Shown here in pieces: positions 1 to 7,197 of a stretch of 20,578 bases of DNA. Below the pieces are notes generated by a model, which searched no databases, was not told the origin of the DNA, and saw nothing but the letters and a program-made list of their open reading frames with translations. A program made the position numbers and the translations under genes. Origin of the DNA: Lutibacter sp. UBA4458 (lineage in GTDB: Bacteria > Bacteroidota > Bacteroidia > Flavobacteriales > Flavobacteriaceae); NCBI GenBank assembly GCA_002390165.1, contig DGOU01000237.1, forward strand, positions 1 to 20,578, written 5' to 3'. Within the stretch, counting starts at the first letter, position 1, and each line of letters starts with the position of its first letter.

Positions 1-1533
1 TTCTTGTCCACGTAAGCCTTCTCTAGAAACCCAATTAGGATATGTTCTTCTTAAACCTGTTGCTTTTATAGGTTCATGAGTATCAATTGCAATTTTATAT
101 TTTGCAGCTTTAATAACGGCGTTATTATATTGGTTTACCATCCATTGTCCGTGATGATACTCTCCTTTTGGAATAATTGGTCCAACATAACCAGATTTTA
201 TTGCGTGTAAATCAAGTGATTTAATTAAAGCATAAGCAGTATCCATTTGTTTTTCGTAAGTTCTTGGTGCTGCCGAAGTTTCATGATGCATAATTAATTC
301 AACTCCTTTTGCTTTTCCATAACGTACTACTTCTTTTAGATTATAATCTGGATAAGGCGTGATAAAATCAAAAACACCTTCTCGATCTTCAAAACCTATC
401 CAATGTTTCCAACCTGTATTCCATCCTTCAACTAATAGACCGTGAATGTTGTTTTTTGCAGCAAAATCTATATAACGTTTAGCGTTTTTAGTAGTAGCAC
501 CGTGGTGTCCTTTTTTGTGTTTTTCGCCAACATAAGTATTCATATCCTGTGTTGATTCGAAATCCCAAGTTGAAATTCCTAAATGCATTTCCCACCAAAT
601 ACCAACATATTTCATAGGTTTAAACCAAGAAACATCTCCTATTTTATTAGGTTCGTTAAGATTTAATATCATTTTAGAAGCTATTAAATCGCCAGCTTTA
701 TCGGCAATTTGAATGGTTCTCCAAGGAGTGTTAAAGGGTAAATGTCTCATTACTTTATATTTCGTGTTTTTTGATCCAACTAAGGTGCTTTTTAATTTCA
801 AATTTAACGTATCTACGCTTAAAGTCATTCCGGCAAAATCCACTAAAGCAGCTTCGTGAAAACTTAAATAATAGTTTTTATCAGATTTCATAGTAACGGG
901 TGTATTTACTGCATTATTAGGAATGTAGCTTGCACTTAAATTTGGATGATTACGTTTTAAAATTGCATTAATTTTTGAAACCTTTGTTGTATTATATAAG
1001 TGCTCGTAGCTATCCCAATCTCCTGGAATCCACCAAGTTTTAAGATTTTCTGTAAGGTTAAATTCGGTATTTTCTTCTTTAATTTTAGCAACTTCAAAAT
1101 TATCTTGTTTTGGAAATTCATATCTAAACCCAACACCGTCATCAAAAACTTTAAAAACAACATTAATTAATCTATTTGGAGCTTTGGATTCTTGTAAATA
1201 AATTTTTAATTCATTAAAATGGTTTCGTACGGTAGATTGTTCGCCCCAAGGCATTTTCCAATTTGAATCATGAGATGATGAGGTTGTTTTTAAAATTTTT
1301 AAATCATTTTTAATAGCTGGAGCATCCACAAAATCAAAACCTAAAAACGAATTTTTAATTACACTAACTTTATTATAGTGCACGGTGTACCCAAGTTGCC
1401 CATTATTTGACAAAGATAAATGTACAGCGATAGATTTATTAGGTGAATTTACTTCTAATTTTTGATTATTTTTTTTGCAAGACAATAAGCTTAAAACAAT
1501 TAAAAATGTTGCTAAATGTTTAAAAGATTTCAT
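1..1533 (-). CDS. GH97 (SusB-like) glycoside hydrolase lipoprotein, C-terminus outside window
   Basis: Only the first 511 codons are in the window; the gene runs off the left edge (family members are about 650-740 residues). Residues 1-19 form a lipoprotein signal with lipobox LLSC and Cys19, so the enzyme is predicted to be membrane-anchored. The catalytic part is recognisable from LVEGWNTGW, HHETSAAPRTYEKQ, THEP and SREGLRGQE. The glutamates of these motifs (residues 418, 487, 505 and 511) are spaced 69, 18 and 6 apart. That matches E439, E508, E526 and E532 of Bacteroides thetaiotaomicron SusB: bases, calcium ligand and general acid. The general acid would be the last codon in the window. 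Gly, not Asp, follows VE in VEGW, which fits the inverting branch. Inferred role: alpha-glucosidase-type hydrolysis of oligosaccharides in the periplasm. It is divergent from the two-component system. The start is the ATG at 1531-1533, directly before the signal peptide. Family assignment is firm; the substrate is not known. Confidence 0.93.
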   Translation of the reverse strand, partial: MKSFKHLATFLIVLSLLSCKKNNQKLEVNSPNKSIAVHLSLSNNGQLGYTVHYNKVSVIKNSFLGFDFVDAPAIKNDLKILKTTSSSHDSNWKMPWGEQSTVRNHFNELKIYLQESKAPNRLINVVFKVFDDGVGFRYEFPKQDNFEVAKIKEENTEFNLTENLKTWWIPGDWDSYEHLYNTTKVSKINAILKRNHPNLSASYIPNNAVNTPVTMKSDKNYYLSFHEAALVDFAGMTLSVDTLNLKLKSTLVGSKNTKYKVMRHLPFNTPWRTIQIADKAGDLIASKMILNLNEPNKIGDVSWFKPMKYVGIWWEMHLGISTWDFESTQDMNTYVGEKHKKGHHGATTKNAKRYIDFAAKNNIHGLLVEGWNTGWKHWIGFEDREGVFDFITPYPDYNLKEVVRYGKAKGVELIMHHETSAAPRTYEKQMDTAYALIKSLDLHAIKSGYVGPIIPKGEYHHGQWMVNQYNNAVIKAAKYKIAIDTHEPIKATGLRRTYPNWVSREGLRGQE

Positions 1534-1661
1534 AATTGATATATTAATTTAGGTGTGATCAAATTATAGTGTGGTGTTTGTATAACGTTTTTTTAATCCT
1601 AAAAAAATTGAAAACATTATTTTAAAACCTTACAAATATAATCTCATAAATTTGTTTTCTC

Positions 1662-1818
1662 CTATTTAGTTAAAGTAAATTTTTATTTGATGGTGTTTTA
1701 CAAAATAAAAGCAGATGTTTTGAGTAGTTAATTTTAAAAAATAAGCTAACGAAAATATTAAAAATCTTTAAACATAAAAAAGCGAAAATTAAACTTTAAC
1801 TATTTAGTTTAAGTATAT
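1662..1818 (+). repeat. Pair of near-identical 19-bp direct repeats in the divergent region
   Basis: The 19-mer at 1662-1680 (CTATTTAGTTAAAGTAAAT) recurs at 1800-1818 (CTATTTAGTTTAAGTATAT) with 2 mismatches, 138 bp apart. The first copy lies on the GH97 side. The second overlaps the kinase gene's putative -7 element and forms part of a dyad. Repetition on both sides of a divergent promoter region suggests a shared regulator, but nothing in the window identifies it. Confidence 0.5.
1793..1814. promoter_or_regulatory. Imperfect inverted repeat upstream of the histidine kinase gene
   Basis: ACTTTAACTA (1793-1802) and TAGTTTAAGT (1805-1814) are inverted copies matching at 9 of 10 positions, with a 2-bp spacer. 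The dyad ends at the first base of the putative -7 element TATATTTG, a position where a bound dimer would block or assist RNA polymerase. Operator function is inferred; autoregulation by the downstream system is one possibility. Confidence 0.4.
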
Positions 1819-1821
1819 TTG
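1814..1821 (+). promoter_or_regulatory. Putative -7 promoter element (TATATTTG) for the two-component genes
   Basis: TATATTTG matches the Bacteroidota -7 consensus TAnnTTTG and lies 28 bp upstream of the TTG start codon. No TTG -33 motif is visible 17-23 bp upstream, so the promoter would be weak or activator-dependent. Confidence 0.4.
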
Positions 1822-1849
1822 AACCTTATTTATTAAACAAATCAAAGTT

Positions 1850-3118
1850 TTGAAAAGAAGAAACATTTATGTTTTAATTTTTGTAATATCAGTAATTGGG
1901 TTAGTGGTTATTCAATACCAATATTTAAGAATTGGATTAAATTTAGCAAATGTTCGTTTTAATCAAGATATGGGCAAATCGATTAAAGCAATTCAAGCTG
2001 ATTTAAGCACCAATAATGAGTTGACTTTTTTAGTAGGTAAAGCACTGACCAATGATGATACTTATTTTAAAACTGGACTAGATAGTTTGAGAGGTTCTTC
2101 TAATTATTTTCTTCATGATTTTTTAGCATTTAAATTATTGGAAAATGGTATAAAAAAGGAGTTTTCCTATAAACTTTTTGCTAACAAATCTCCACTTCAC
2201 ATATATTCAACAAATTTTGATGAACAAAACAAAAATTTGGTAAAATATCGTATTCAATTAAAAGGATACTTATCAGATTTAGTTGAAAAAAATGTTGTTT
2301 TGGAAATACAATTTAGTAGAATTAACAACTATTTTTTATCTCAACTTAATGGTCTTACCATTCCAAGTCTTTTATTTTTAGCAGCTATTATTTTTGTTGT
2401 GATTTGGGTTTTACGATCTTTTTATTGGCAACAAAATATTATTACTAGAACAAATGATTTTATAAATAACCTTACCCATGAATTAAAAACTCCAGTTTTT
2501 TCCATTGGTTTGGCTACTAAAATTCTTCAGAAAACGGAAAGTGAAGAATCTAAAAAGTATGTAGATGTTATTAGAAGTCAAAATGAAAGGTTAAAAGAAC
2601 TTATTGAAAAAGTACTTGAACTTAGTAAGATAGAAAATAAGAATATAGTTAATTTAAAAAAAGTAGATTTTCATCCATATCTTTATAAATTATGTGAAGA
2701 ATTCAAGGCTATTTCAATAATGGAAGATGTTGAATTTAATTATAAAATAAAGGATGATACTTTTAATTTAAAATGTGAACCTACTCATTTAGAAAATACT
2801 TTAAATAATTTGTTAGATAATGCTAAAAAATATAGTCTTAAATCCCCTAAAAAAATTATGTTAACCTCTGAGGTAATTCATAATAAATTACAAATTATAA
2901 TAAAAGATCAAGGTGTTGGTATAACAAAGAAGGATCAAAATAAAATTTTTAAAAAACACTATAGAGTTGTGCAAGGAGATTTACATAATGTTAAGGGTTA
3001 TGGACTTGGTTTAAGCTATGTTAAAAAGATTATTAAATTGCATAAAGGGAAAATTAATTTAGAAAGCAAAATTGGAGAAGGAACAATAATAACCATTAAA
3101 TTACCAATAGTTAGTTAA
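1850..3118 (+). CDS. Membrane sensor histidine kinase (HisKA-HATPase, RprX-like)
   Basis: A 422-residue sensor kinase that should autophosphorylate and pass phosphate to the response regulator encoded 2 nt downstream. Transmembrane segments lie at about residues 6-24 and 171-189 and bracket a roughly 145-residue periplasmic sensor region with no recognised fold. No HAMP domain is evident: the dimerisation/phosphoacceptor motif LTHELKTP follows closely, with His210 as acceptor. The ATP-binding domain shows an N-box (NTLNNLLDNAKKYS, 317-330), a G1 box (DQGVGI, 353-358), an F-box-like IFKKHYR and a G2 box (GYGLGL, 383-388), all intact. The start is TTG. The next in-frame ATG (residue 41) would delete the first membrane segment, and a TGA stop at 1820-1822 limits extension upstream. 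The layout resembles Bacteroides RprX. The signal it senses is unknown. Confidence 0.92.
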   Translation: MKRRNIYVLIFVISVIGLVVIQYQYLRIGLNLANVRFNQDMGKSIKAIQADLSTNNELTFLVGKALTNDDTYFKTGLDSLRGSSNYFLHDFLAFKLLENGIKKEFSYKLFANKSPLHIYSTNFDEQNKNLVKYRIQLKGYLSDLVEKNVVLEIQFSRINNYFLSQLNGLTIPSLLFLAAIIFVVIWVLRSFYWQQNIITRTNDFINNLTHELKTPVFSIGLATKILQKTESEESKKYVDVIRSQNERLKELIEKVLELSKIENKNIVNLKKVDFHPYLYKLCEEFKAISIMEDVEFNYKIKDDTFNLKCEPTHLENTLNNLLDNAKKYSLKSPKKIMLTSEVIHNKLQIIIKDQGVGITKKDQNKIFKKHYRVVQGDLHNVKGYGLGLSYVKKIIKLHKGKINLESKIGEGTIITIKLPIVS

Positions 3119-3120
3119 TT

Positions 3121-3813
3121 ATGACAACATATAAATTACTTTTAGTTGAAGACGATAAATCCTTAGGTTACGTGCTATCAGAATATCTTAAAATGAAGAG
3201 TTTTTCAGTAGTTTGGGTTGAAAACGGAAAAGAGGCTTTAACAACGCTTGCTAAAAACACCTTCGATTTATGTATTTTAGATGTAATGATGCCAGATATG
3301 GATGGTTTTACTTTAGCAGAAAATATTAATCAGAAAGAAATAAAGATTCCTTTTCTTTTTTTAACAGCAAGGTCCTTAAAAATAGATGTTTTAAAAGGGT
3401 TTGCGCTTGGTGCAGTGGATTATATTAGAAAACCTATAGATGAAGAAGAATTGGTAGTAAGGTTAAATAACTTAATTGGTATATTAAAAAATAAACCGGA
3501 AAATAAAGAAGATGTTTACGAAATTGGAAATTATAAATTTTCACCATCAAATTATGAGTTAAAAATAAACGATGATATAAGGCATTTAACAGGAAGAGAA
3601 AGTGAGTTGCTTTTATTTCTATTAAAAAACAAAAATAATATTAGTAAGCATAAAGAAATATTGGAAACTTTTTGGGGTGAAAATGATTACTTTAATCGAA
3701 AAAGTTTGAATGTTTTTATTACACGCTTAAGAAAATACTTATCCAAGGATAAATCAATTAAAATAGATAACATCCACAATCAAGGTTTTATATTAAATGT
3801 ACCCGATAAGTAA
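3121..3813 (+). CDS. OmpR/PhoB-family response regulator (RprY-like)
   Basis: A 230-residue transcription regulator. The N-terminal receiver domain (about 1-120) has the acidic pocket E10-D11-D12, the phosphoacceptor D54 in ILDVMMPDMDGF, T82 and K104 in the KP motif, so it should be phosphorylatable. The C-terminal winged-helix DNA-binding domain (about 133-228) is of Trans_reg_C type, with LTGRESELLLFLL, a recognition region around RKSLNVFITRLRKYL and the terminal hairpin NIHNQGFIL. The ATG is 2 nt after the kinase stop codon, so the two are almost certainly co-transcribed and translationally coupled. Regulators of this class bind direct repeats about 11 bp apart. Such repeats occur upstream of susC (4045-4066) and of the CRTAC1 gene (19531-19552), making those the obvious candidate targets by inference. 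Confidence 0.94.
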   Translation: MTTYKLLLVEDDKSLGYVLSEYLKMKSFSVVWVENGKEALTTLAKNTFDLCILDVMMPDMDGFTLAENINQKEIKIPFLFLTARSLKIDVLKGFALGAVDYIRKPIDEEELVVRLNNLIGILKNKPENKEDVYEIGNYKFSPSNYELKINDDIRHLTGRESELLLFLLKNKNNISKHKEILETFWGENDYFNRKSLNVFITRLRKYLSKDKSIKIDNIHNQGFILNVPDK

Positions 3814-3853
3814 CATTATTCAGGTAAACTTTCCAAAATTAATCTTTAATAAT

Positions 3854-3865
3854 GAAAACGTTTTC
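3854..3865. promoter_or_regulatory. LacI-family-type operator palindrome, upstream copy
   Basis: GAAAACGTTTTC is a perfect 12-bp palindrome with the central CpG typical of LacI/GalR-family operators. The flanked form TGAAAACGTTTTCG resembles cre/PurR-type boxes. It is 72 bp (about seven helical turns) from a second similar site. No LacI-family gene is in the window, so the cognate regulator would be encoded elsewhere. Confidence 0.55.
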
Positions 3866-3924
3866 GGGATAAATACTCAATACTACCATGTTTATCTGCT
3901 TTTTTAGTAACTATTTAGGAGTTT

Positions 3925-3938
3925 CGCAAACGTTTTCG
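3925..3938. promoter_or_regulatory. LacI-family-type operator palindrome, downstream copy
   Basis: CGCAAACGTTTTCG is a 14-bp dyad broken at one position pair and is very close to the Escherichia coli PurR box pattern ACGCAAACGTTTNCGT. It shares the core AAACGTTTTCG with the upstream copy at 3854-3865. The distance to the susC-side promoter (about 170 bp upstream of the -7 element) suggests either looping between the two sites or control of a promoter not recognised here. Confidence 0.55.
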
Positions 3939-4044
3939 TAACAAATGTTCAACATAAATTAGCTTTAATATATAACAATTTTTAATGAAAAGTTAATTAA
4001 AAAACTTTCATAACACACACGTAAACAGCAATATATAGCTAAAT

Positions 4045-4066
4045 ATTAACTTTTTATTAACTTTTT
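4045..4066 (-). promoter_or_regulatory. Tandem 11-bp direct repeats, candidate response-regulator site for susC
   Basis: Two exact, abutting copies of ATTAACTTTTT (4045-4055 and 4056-4066) read on the minus strand as GTTAAT hexamers 11 bp apart. One-turn head-to-tail spacing is the classic recognition geometry of OmpR/PhoB-family regulators, and such a regulator is encoded just upstream. The block ends 35 bp before the putative -7 element, a suitable activator position. A lone GAAAAGTTAAT at 3987-3997 may be an auxiliary site. An analogous tandem pair lies upstream of the CRTAC1 gene. Confidence 0.5.
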
Positions 4067-4101
4067 TTGGTTAATTATTAAAGATTTCAATTTATAGTAT
4101 A

Positions 4102-4109
4102 TATATTTG
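4102..4109 (+). promoter_or_regulatory. Putative -7 element (TATATTTG) of the susC promoter
   Basis: TATATTTG fits the Bacteroidota TAnnTTTG consensus. The nearest upstream TTTG (4066-4069) is about 32 bp away, too far for a normal -33 element, which suggests an activator-dependent promoter. Transcription would begin near 4115, leaving a leader of roughly 80 nt. Confidence 0.45.
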
Positions 4110-4154
4110 ATAGTTGGTTTAATTGATAGTAGAATCTTAGTGATAACTATCACT
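4107..4154 (+). repeat. TGATAGT repeats and 16-bp palindrome in the susC leader
   Basis: TTGATAGT occurs at 4107-4114 and again at 4123-4130. Its complement ACTATCA lies at 4146-4152, inside the perfect palindrome AGTGATAACTATCACT (4139-4154). If transcribed, ACTATCA could pair either with an upstream TGATAGT (7 bp) or within the palindrome (6-bp stem, 4-nt loop), giving mutually exclusive hairpins. As DNA it could equally be a repressor operator overlapping the transcription start. Either role is inferred. Confidence 0.4.
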
Positions 4155-4197
4155 TGAGCAAATAAAATTTAATAAATTTAATTAATTCAAATAAATT

Positions 4198-7176
4198 ATG
4201 AAATTCAACTTAATTAAACATTTTATGTTCTTAGGTATTATGCTTTTTTCAAGTGTAATATTTTCGCAAACAGTAACTGGAACAGTAACTGGGGACGAAG
4301 GGCCATTGCCTGGAGTTAATGTTATTGAAAAAGGAACTGCAAACGGTACATCAACTGATTTTGATGGAAATTATTCTTTAGAACTTAAGAGTTCAGATGC
4401 AATTTTAGAGTTTAGCTTTTTAGGATTTGTAACTCAAGAAGTTAAAGTTAATGGTCAAAGTACTATTAATCCGTTTTTAAAAACAGATACGGAATCACTA
4501 GAGGAAGTTGTTGTAGTAGGTTATGGTACAACAACAAAGAAAGAAATTACTTCTTCTGTAGTGCAATTAGACCAAAAGGAATTTAATAAAGGGGTTGTAA
4601 ATAATGCAGTTCAGTTATTACAAGGTAAAGTTGCAGGTTTAACCGTTTCAAATAGAGGTGGTGATCCAAATTCAACTGGTGCAATTAGATTGCGTGGTAT
4701 ATCTACTATTGGTGCCAATACAGAGCCTTTAGTTGTTATTGATGGTCTTGCAGGTGGTTCATTATCAAATGTTGACCCTAACGATATTTTATCAATAAAC
4801 GTGTTAAAAGATGGTTCAGCAGCAGCAATTTACGGTACCCGTGGTTCTAGTGGTGTAATTTTAGTAACCACTAAAAGAGGTGGATCTAGAAAATCACAAT
4901 TTGAATATAGTGGTCAATTAGAAGTGTCTTCAATTGCTAAAACTGTGGATAATATGTCCGCATCAGAATTTCTTGCTGCTGGAGGTGTTGATTTAGGAAG
5001 TAGTAATAATTGGTTAAATGAAGTTACAAGAACAGGAATTACAAATGTTCATAATTTTGCAGTTTCAGGTGGATCAGATAAAACTAATTATAGAATTTCA
5101 GCAAACATGAGAAATGTACAAGGAATTTTAGATCATAGTGGTTTTAATCAATTTAATACACGTGCAAATTTAAACACTAAAATATTGAATGATAAAATTG
5201 ATGTATCATTTAATACTGCATATACAAAAAAGAACAGTAAATTTGGTTTTAATGAAGCATTACGTTATGCGGTACTTTATAACCCAACTGCTCCTATTTC
5301 TGGTGATGATTCTCCTTTCCAATTTAACAGCGCCCAATTCGGTGGTTATTTTGAAGCTTTAGGATTGTTTGATTCTTTTAATCCTGTTTCTATTATTGAA
5401 CAAAATAAAAATAAAGGAGTATCTCATGCATTTAGTTATGTTCTTAATTTAAAATCTGATTTAACAGATAATTTAACAGCTAATGTTTCTGTTTCAGAGC
5501 AGTTCTTAAATAAAAATAATGTAGAATATTACCCAACAACTTCACATTTTAGAGGAATGGCATCTGGTGCTTTAAGAAAAGGATTGGCTAGATTTTATGA
5601 TTCAGCATCTCAAACAAAACAGTTTGATACTTATTTAACGTATAAAAAAGATTTTGAAAATTCAAATCTTAAAGTTACAGGAGGTTATTCTTTTCAACAA
5701 CATAATTTTGATGATCATTTTCTTGAACTTGGAGGTTTTCCAGGCGATAATTTAGATTATTCTAATGCTATTGAAAATTCTTACGACCTATTACAAGCAG
5801 GTTTTATTAATGCAAATAGTGGCGCGACACCAGATGAAAGAATTATTGCATTTTTTGGAAGAGCTAACTATACATTTGATGATGCTATATATTTAATGGC
5901 CTCTGTAAGACACGAAGGTTCAACTAAGTTAGGTGTAGATAATCAATGGGGTACTTTCCCAGCGTTTGGTATTGGTGCTGACTTAAACAAATATTTAAAG
6001 TTAGATAATGTTAATTTATTAAAACTTAGAGTTGGTTATGGTGTTACTGGTGCAATACCAGGTGAAAATGGTTTATCTAAAGAAATACGAAACATAACTT
6101 ATGATTCCTCTACAGGTGCTGCAAGTACAACACTTGCACGTGCAGCTAACCCAGATTTAAAGTGGGAAGAAAAAGCGGAAACAAATGTTGGTGTTGAGTT
6201 TGCTACAGATAGATTTAATGCTACTTTAGACCTTTATACAAGAGATGTAAAAGATTTTATTATTGAAAGAACAGTGGATGTAGCTGAGTTTGGTGTAGAT
6301 AAAAGATATGAAAATGCTGGAAAATTAAATACAAAAGGGCTAGAATTAACTATGAATTATGATTTCGTTAAAAAGGATAATTTCACATATAATTCAGGTA
6401 TTGTATTTTCAACCTACAAATCCGTTTTAGATAAATATGTTGTGGATGCTGAAATGAGAGCTAACTTAGGTGCTCCTGGTCAAAACAGTACAAATTTGAT
6501 ACGTGTTAAAGAAGGTGAAGAAATTGGTCAAATTTGGGGACCTGTATTTTCTGGAGAAGTGGTTAATGGACAACAAGTAATGGTAGATATTAATGGTGAT
6601 GGAAATTTAATCACTAATCAAGATCAAGCCTTAGCTGATGATGCAGATTTTAAAGTATTAGGAAAAGGTATTCCTGATTTTGAAATTGGATGGACTAATA
6701 AATTAACCTATAAAAACTGGGATTTAAATGCATTTTTTAGAGGTGCTTTTGGTCATAGTTTAGTTAATACTTATAGAGCATTTTTTGAATCAAGAGTGGG
6801 TTCTCAAACAGGATATAATTACATTAATACTAGTTTAGCAAATCCTGATATTACTTCAGCTCAATTTAGTTCATTATATGTTGAAAAAGCAGATTTTTTC
6901 AAATTAGATAACTTAACTATTGGATATAATTTTGATCTTAAGGATAATGCTCAAAATTATATTAAAGGTTTAAAAGTAACTTTTTCTGGTCAAAACTTAT
7001 TTACCATTACTAATTATACTGGTAATGACCCAGAACCTGCATTGCAAGATTACGGAACTGCAGATAATGGAAGTTTTACTGGTACAACTCCGGATGTACT
7101 TTCACCAGGTATTGATAGAAGAAATAATTATTTTAGCGCCACAAAATTTAGTATAGGTGTTCTAGTAAAATTATAA
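4198..7176 (+). CDS. SusC/RagA-family TonB-dependent outer-membrane receptor
   Basis: A 992-residue outer-membrane transporter that imports large ligands, usually oligosaccharides, using TonB energy and a SusD partner as lid. A signal peptide covers residues 1-23 (cleavage near FSQ). A carboxypeptidase D regulatory-like beta domain (about 25-95) includes GPLPGVNV and STDFDGNYSL. A TonB-box-like stretch EEVVVVGYGTT (102-112) follows. The plug (about 113-228) contains the family signatures IRLRGISTIG, PLVVIDGL and LKDGSAAAIYGTRGSSGVI. The rest is the 22-strand barrel, ending in FSIGVLVKL with a hydrophobic terminal strand. Length is usual for the family and the frame is intact. It is followed 21 nt later by the susD-like gene and preceded by an elaborate regulatory region. 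The ligand cannot be read from sequence. Confidence 0.97.
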   Translation: MKFNLIKHFMFLGIMLFSSVIFSQTVTGTVTGDEGPLPGVNVIEKGTANGTSTDFDGNYSLELKSSDAILEFSFLGFVTQEVKVNGQSTINPFLKTDTESLEEVVVVGYGTTTKKEITSSVVQLDQKEFNKGVVNNAVQLLQGKVAGLTVSNRGGDPNSTGAIRLRGISTIGANTEPLVVIDGLAGGSLSNVDPNDILSINVLKDGSAAAIYGTRGSSGVILVTTKRGGSRKSQFEYSGQLEVSSIAKTVDNMSASEFLAAGGVDLGSSNNWLNEVTRTGITNVHNFAVSGGSDKTNYRISANMRNVQGILDHSGFNQFNTRANLNTKILNDKIDVSFNTAYTKKNSKFGFNEALRYAVLYNPTAPISGDDSPFQFNSAQFGGYFEALGLFDSFNPVSIIEQNKNKGVSHAFSYVLNLKSDLTDNLTANVSVSEQFLNKNNVEYYPTTSHFRGMASGALRKGLARFYDSASQTKQFDTYLTYKKDFENSNLKVTGGYSFQQHNFDDHFLELGGFPGDNLDYSNAIENSYDLLQAGFINANSGATPDERIIAFFGRANYTFDDAIYLMASVRHEGSTKLGVDNQWGTFPAFGIGADLNKYLKLDNVNLLKLRVGYGVTGAIPGENGLSKEIRNITYDSSTGAASTTLARAANPDLKWEEKAETNVGVEFATDRFNATLDLYTRDVKDFIIERTVDVAEFGVDKRYENAGKLNTKGLELTMNYDFVKKDNFTYNSGIVFSTYKSVLDKYVVDAEMRANLGAPGQNSTNLIRVKEGEEIGQIWGPVFSGEVVNGQQVMVDINGDGNLITNQDQALADDADFKVLGKGIPDFEIGWTNKLTYKNWDLNAFFRGAFGHSLVNTYRAFFESRVGSQTGYNYINTSLANPDITSAQFSSLYVEKADFFKLDNLTIGYNFDLKDNAQNYIKGLKVTFSGQNLFTITNYTGNDPEPALQDYGTADNGSFTGTTPDVLSPGIDRRNNYFSATKFSIGVLVKL

Positions 7177-7197
7177 AAATTCTAAATATTATAGATA

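Larger units (their letters stand above)
1534..1849. promoter_or_regulatory. Divergent intergenic region between GH97 and histidine kinase genes
   Basis: This 316-bp AT-rich stretch has no supported gene. It should hold promoters for both flanking genes. Possible -7 elements of the Bacteroidota TAnnTTTG type are TATATTTG on the minus strand (1633-1640, for GH97), TAAATTTG on the plus strand (1647-1654) and TATATTTG on the plus strand (1814-1821, for the kinase). None has a convincing TTG -33 partner at normal spacing. A repeated CTATTTAGTT element is described separately. An AACGTTTT core at 1584-1591 resembles half of the LacI-type sites upstream of susC, but similar cores also occur inside coding sequence, so it is weak. 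Confidence 0.5.
3814..4197. promoter_or_regulatory. 384-bp regulatory region upstream of the susC-like gene
   Basis: No credible gene is present and no clear terminator follows the response regulator. In order it holds: a LacI-type palindrome centred at 3859/3860, a second at 3931/3932, a lone GAAAAGTTAAT (3987-3997), two tandem ATTAACTTTTT repeats (4045-4066), a putative -7 element TATATTTG (4102-4109), and a leader with TGATAGT repeats and a 16-bp palindrome (4107-4154). The density of symmetrical and repeated elements is far above that of the other intergenic stretches and suggests control by more than one regulator. Confidence 0.65.

Noticed and set aside
957..1163. Short open frame inside the GH97 gene, same strand side
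   Set aside because: It is an alternative frame of a well-supported GH97 coding region; the translation is low complexity and has no signal or motif.
3925..3938. Reading the PurR-like palindrome as purine control
   Set aside because: LacI-family operators share this core widely, and no purine gene is nearby; only the regulator family can be proposed.
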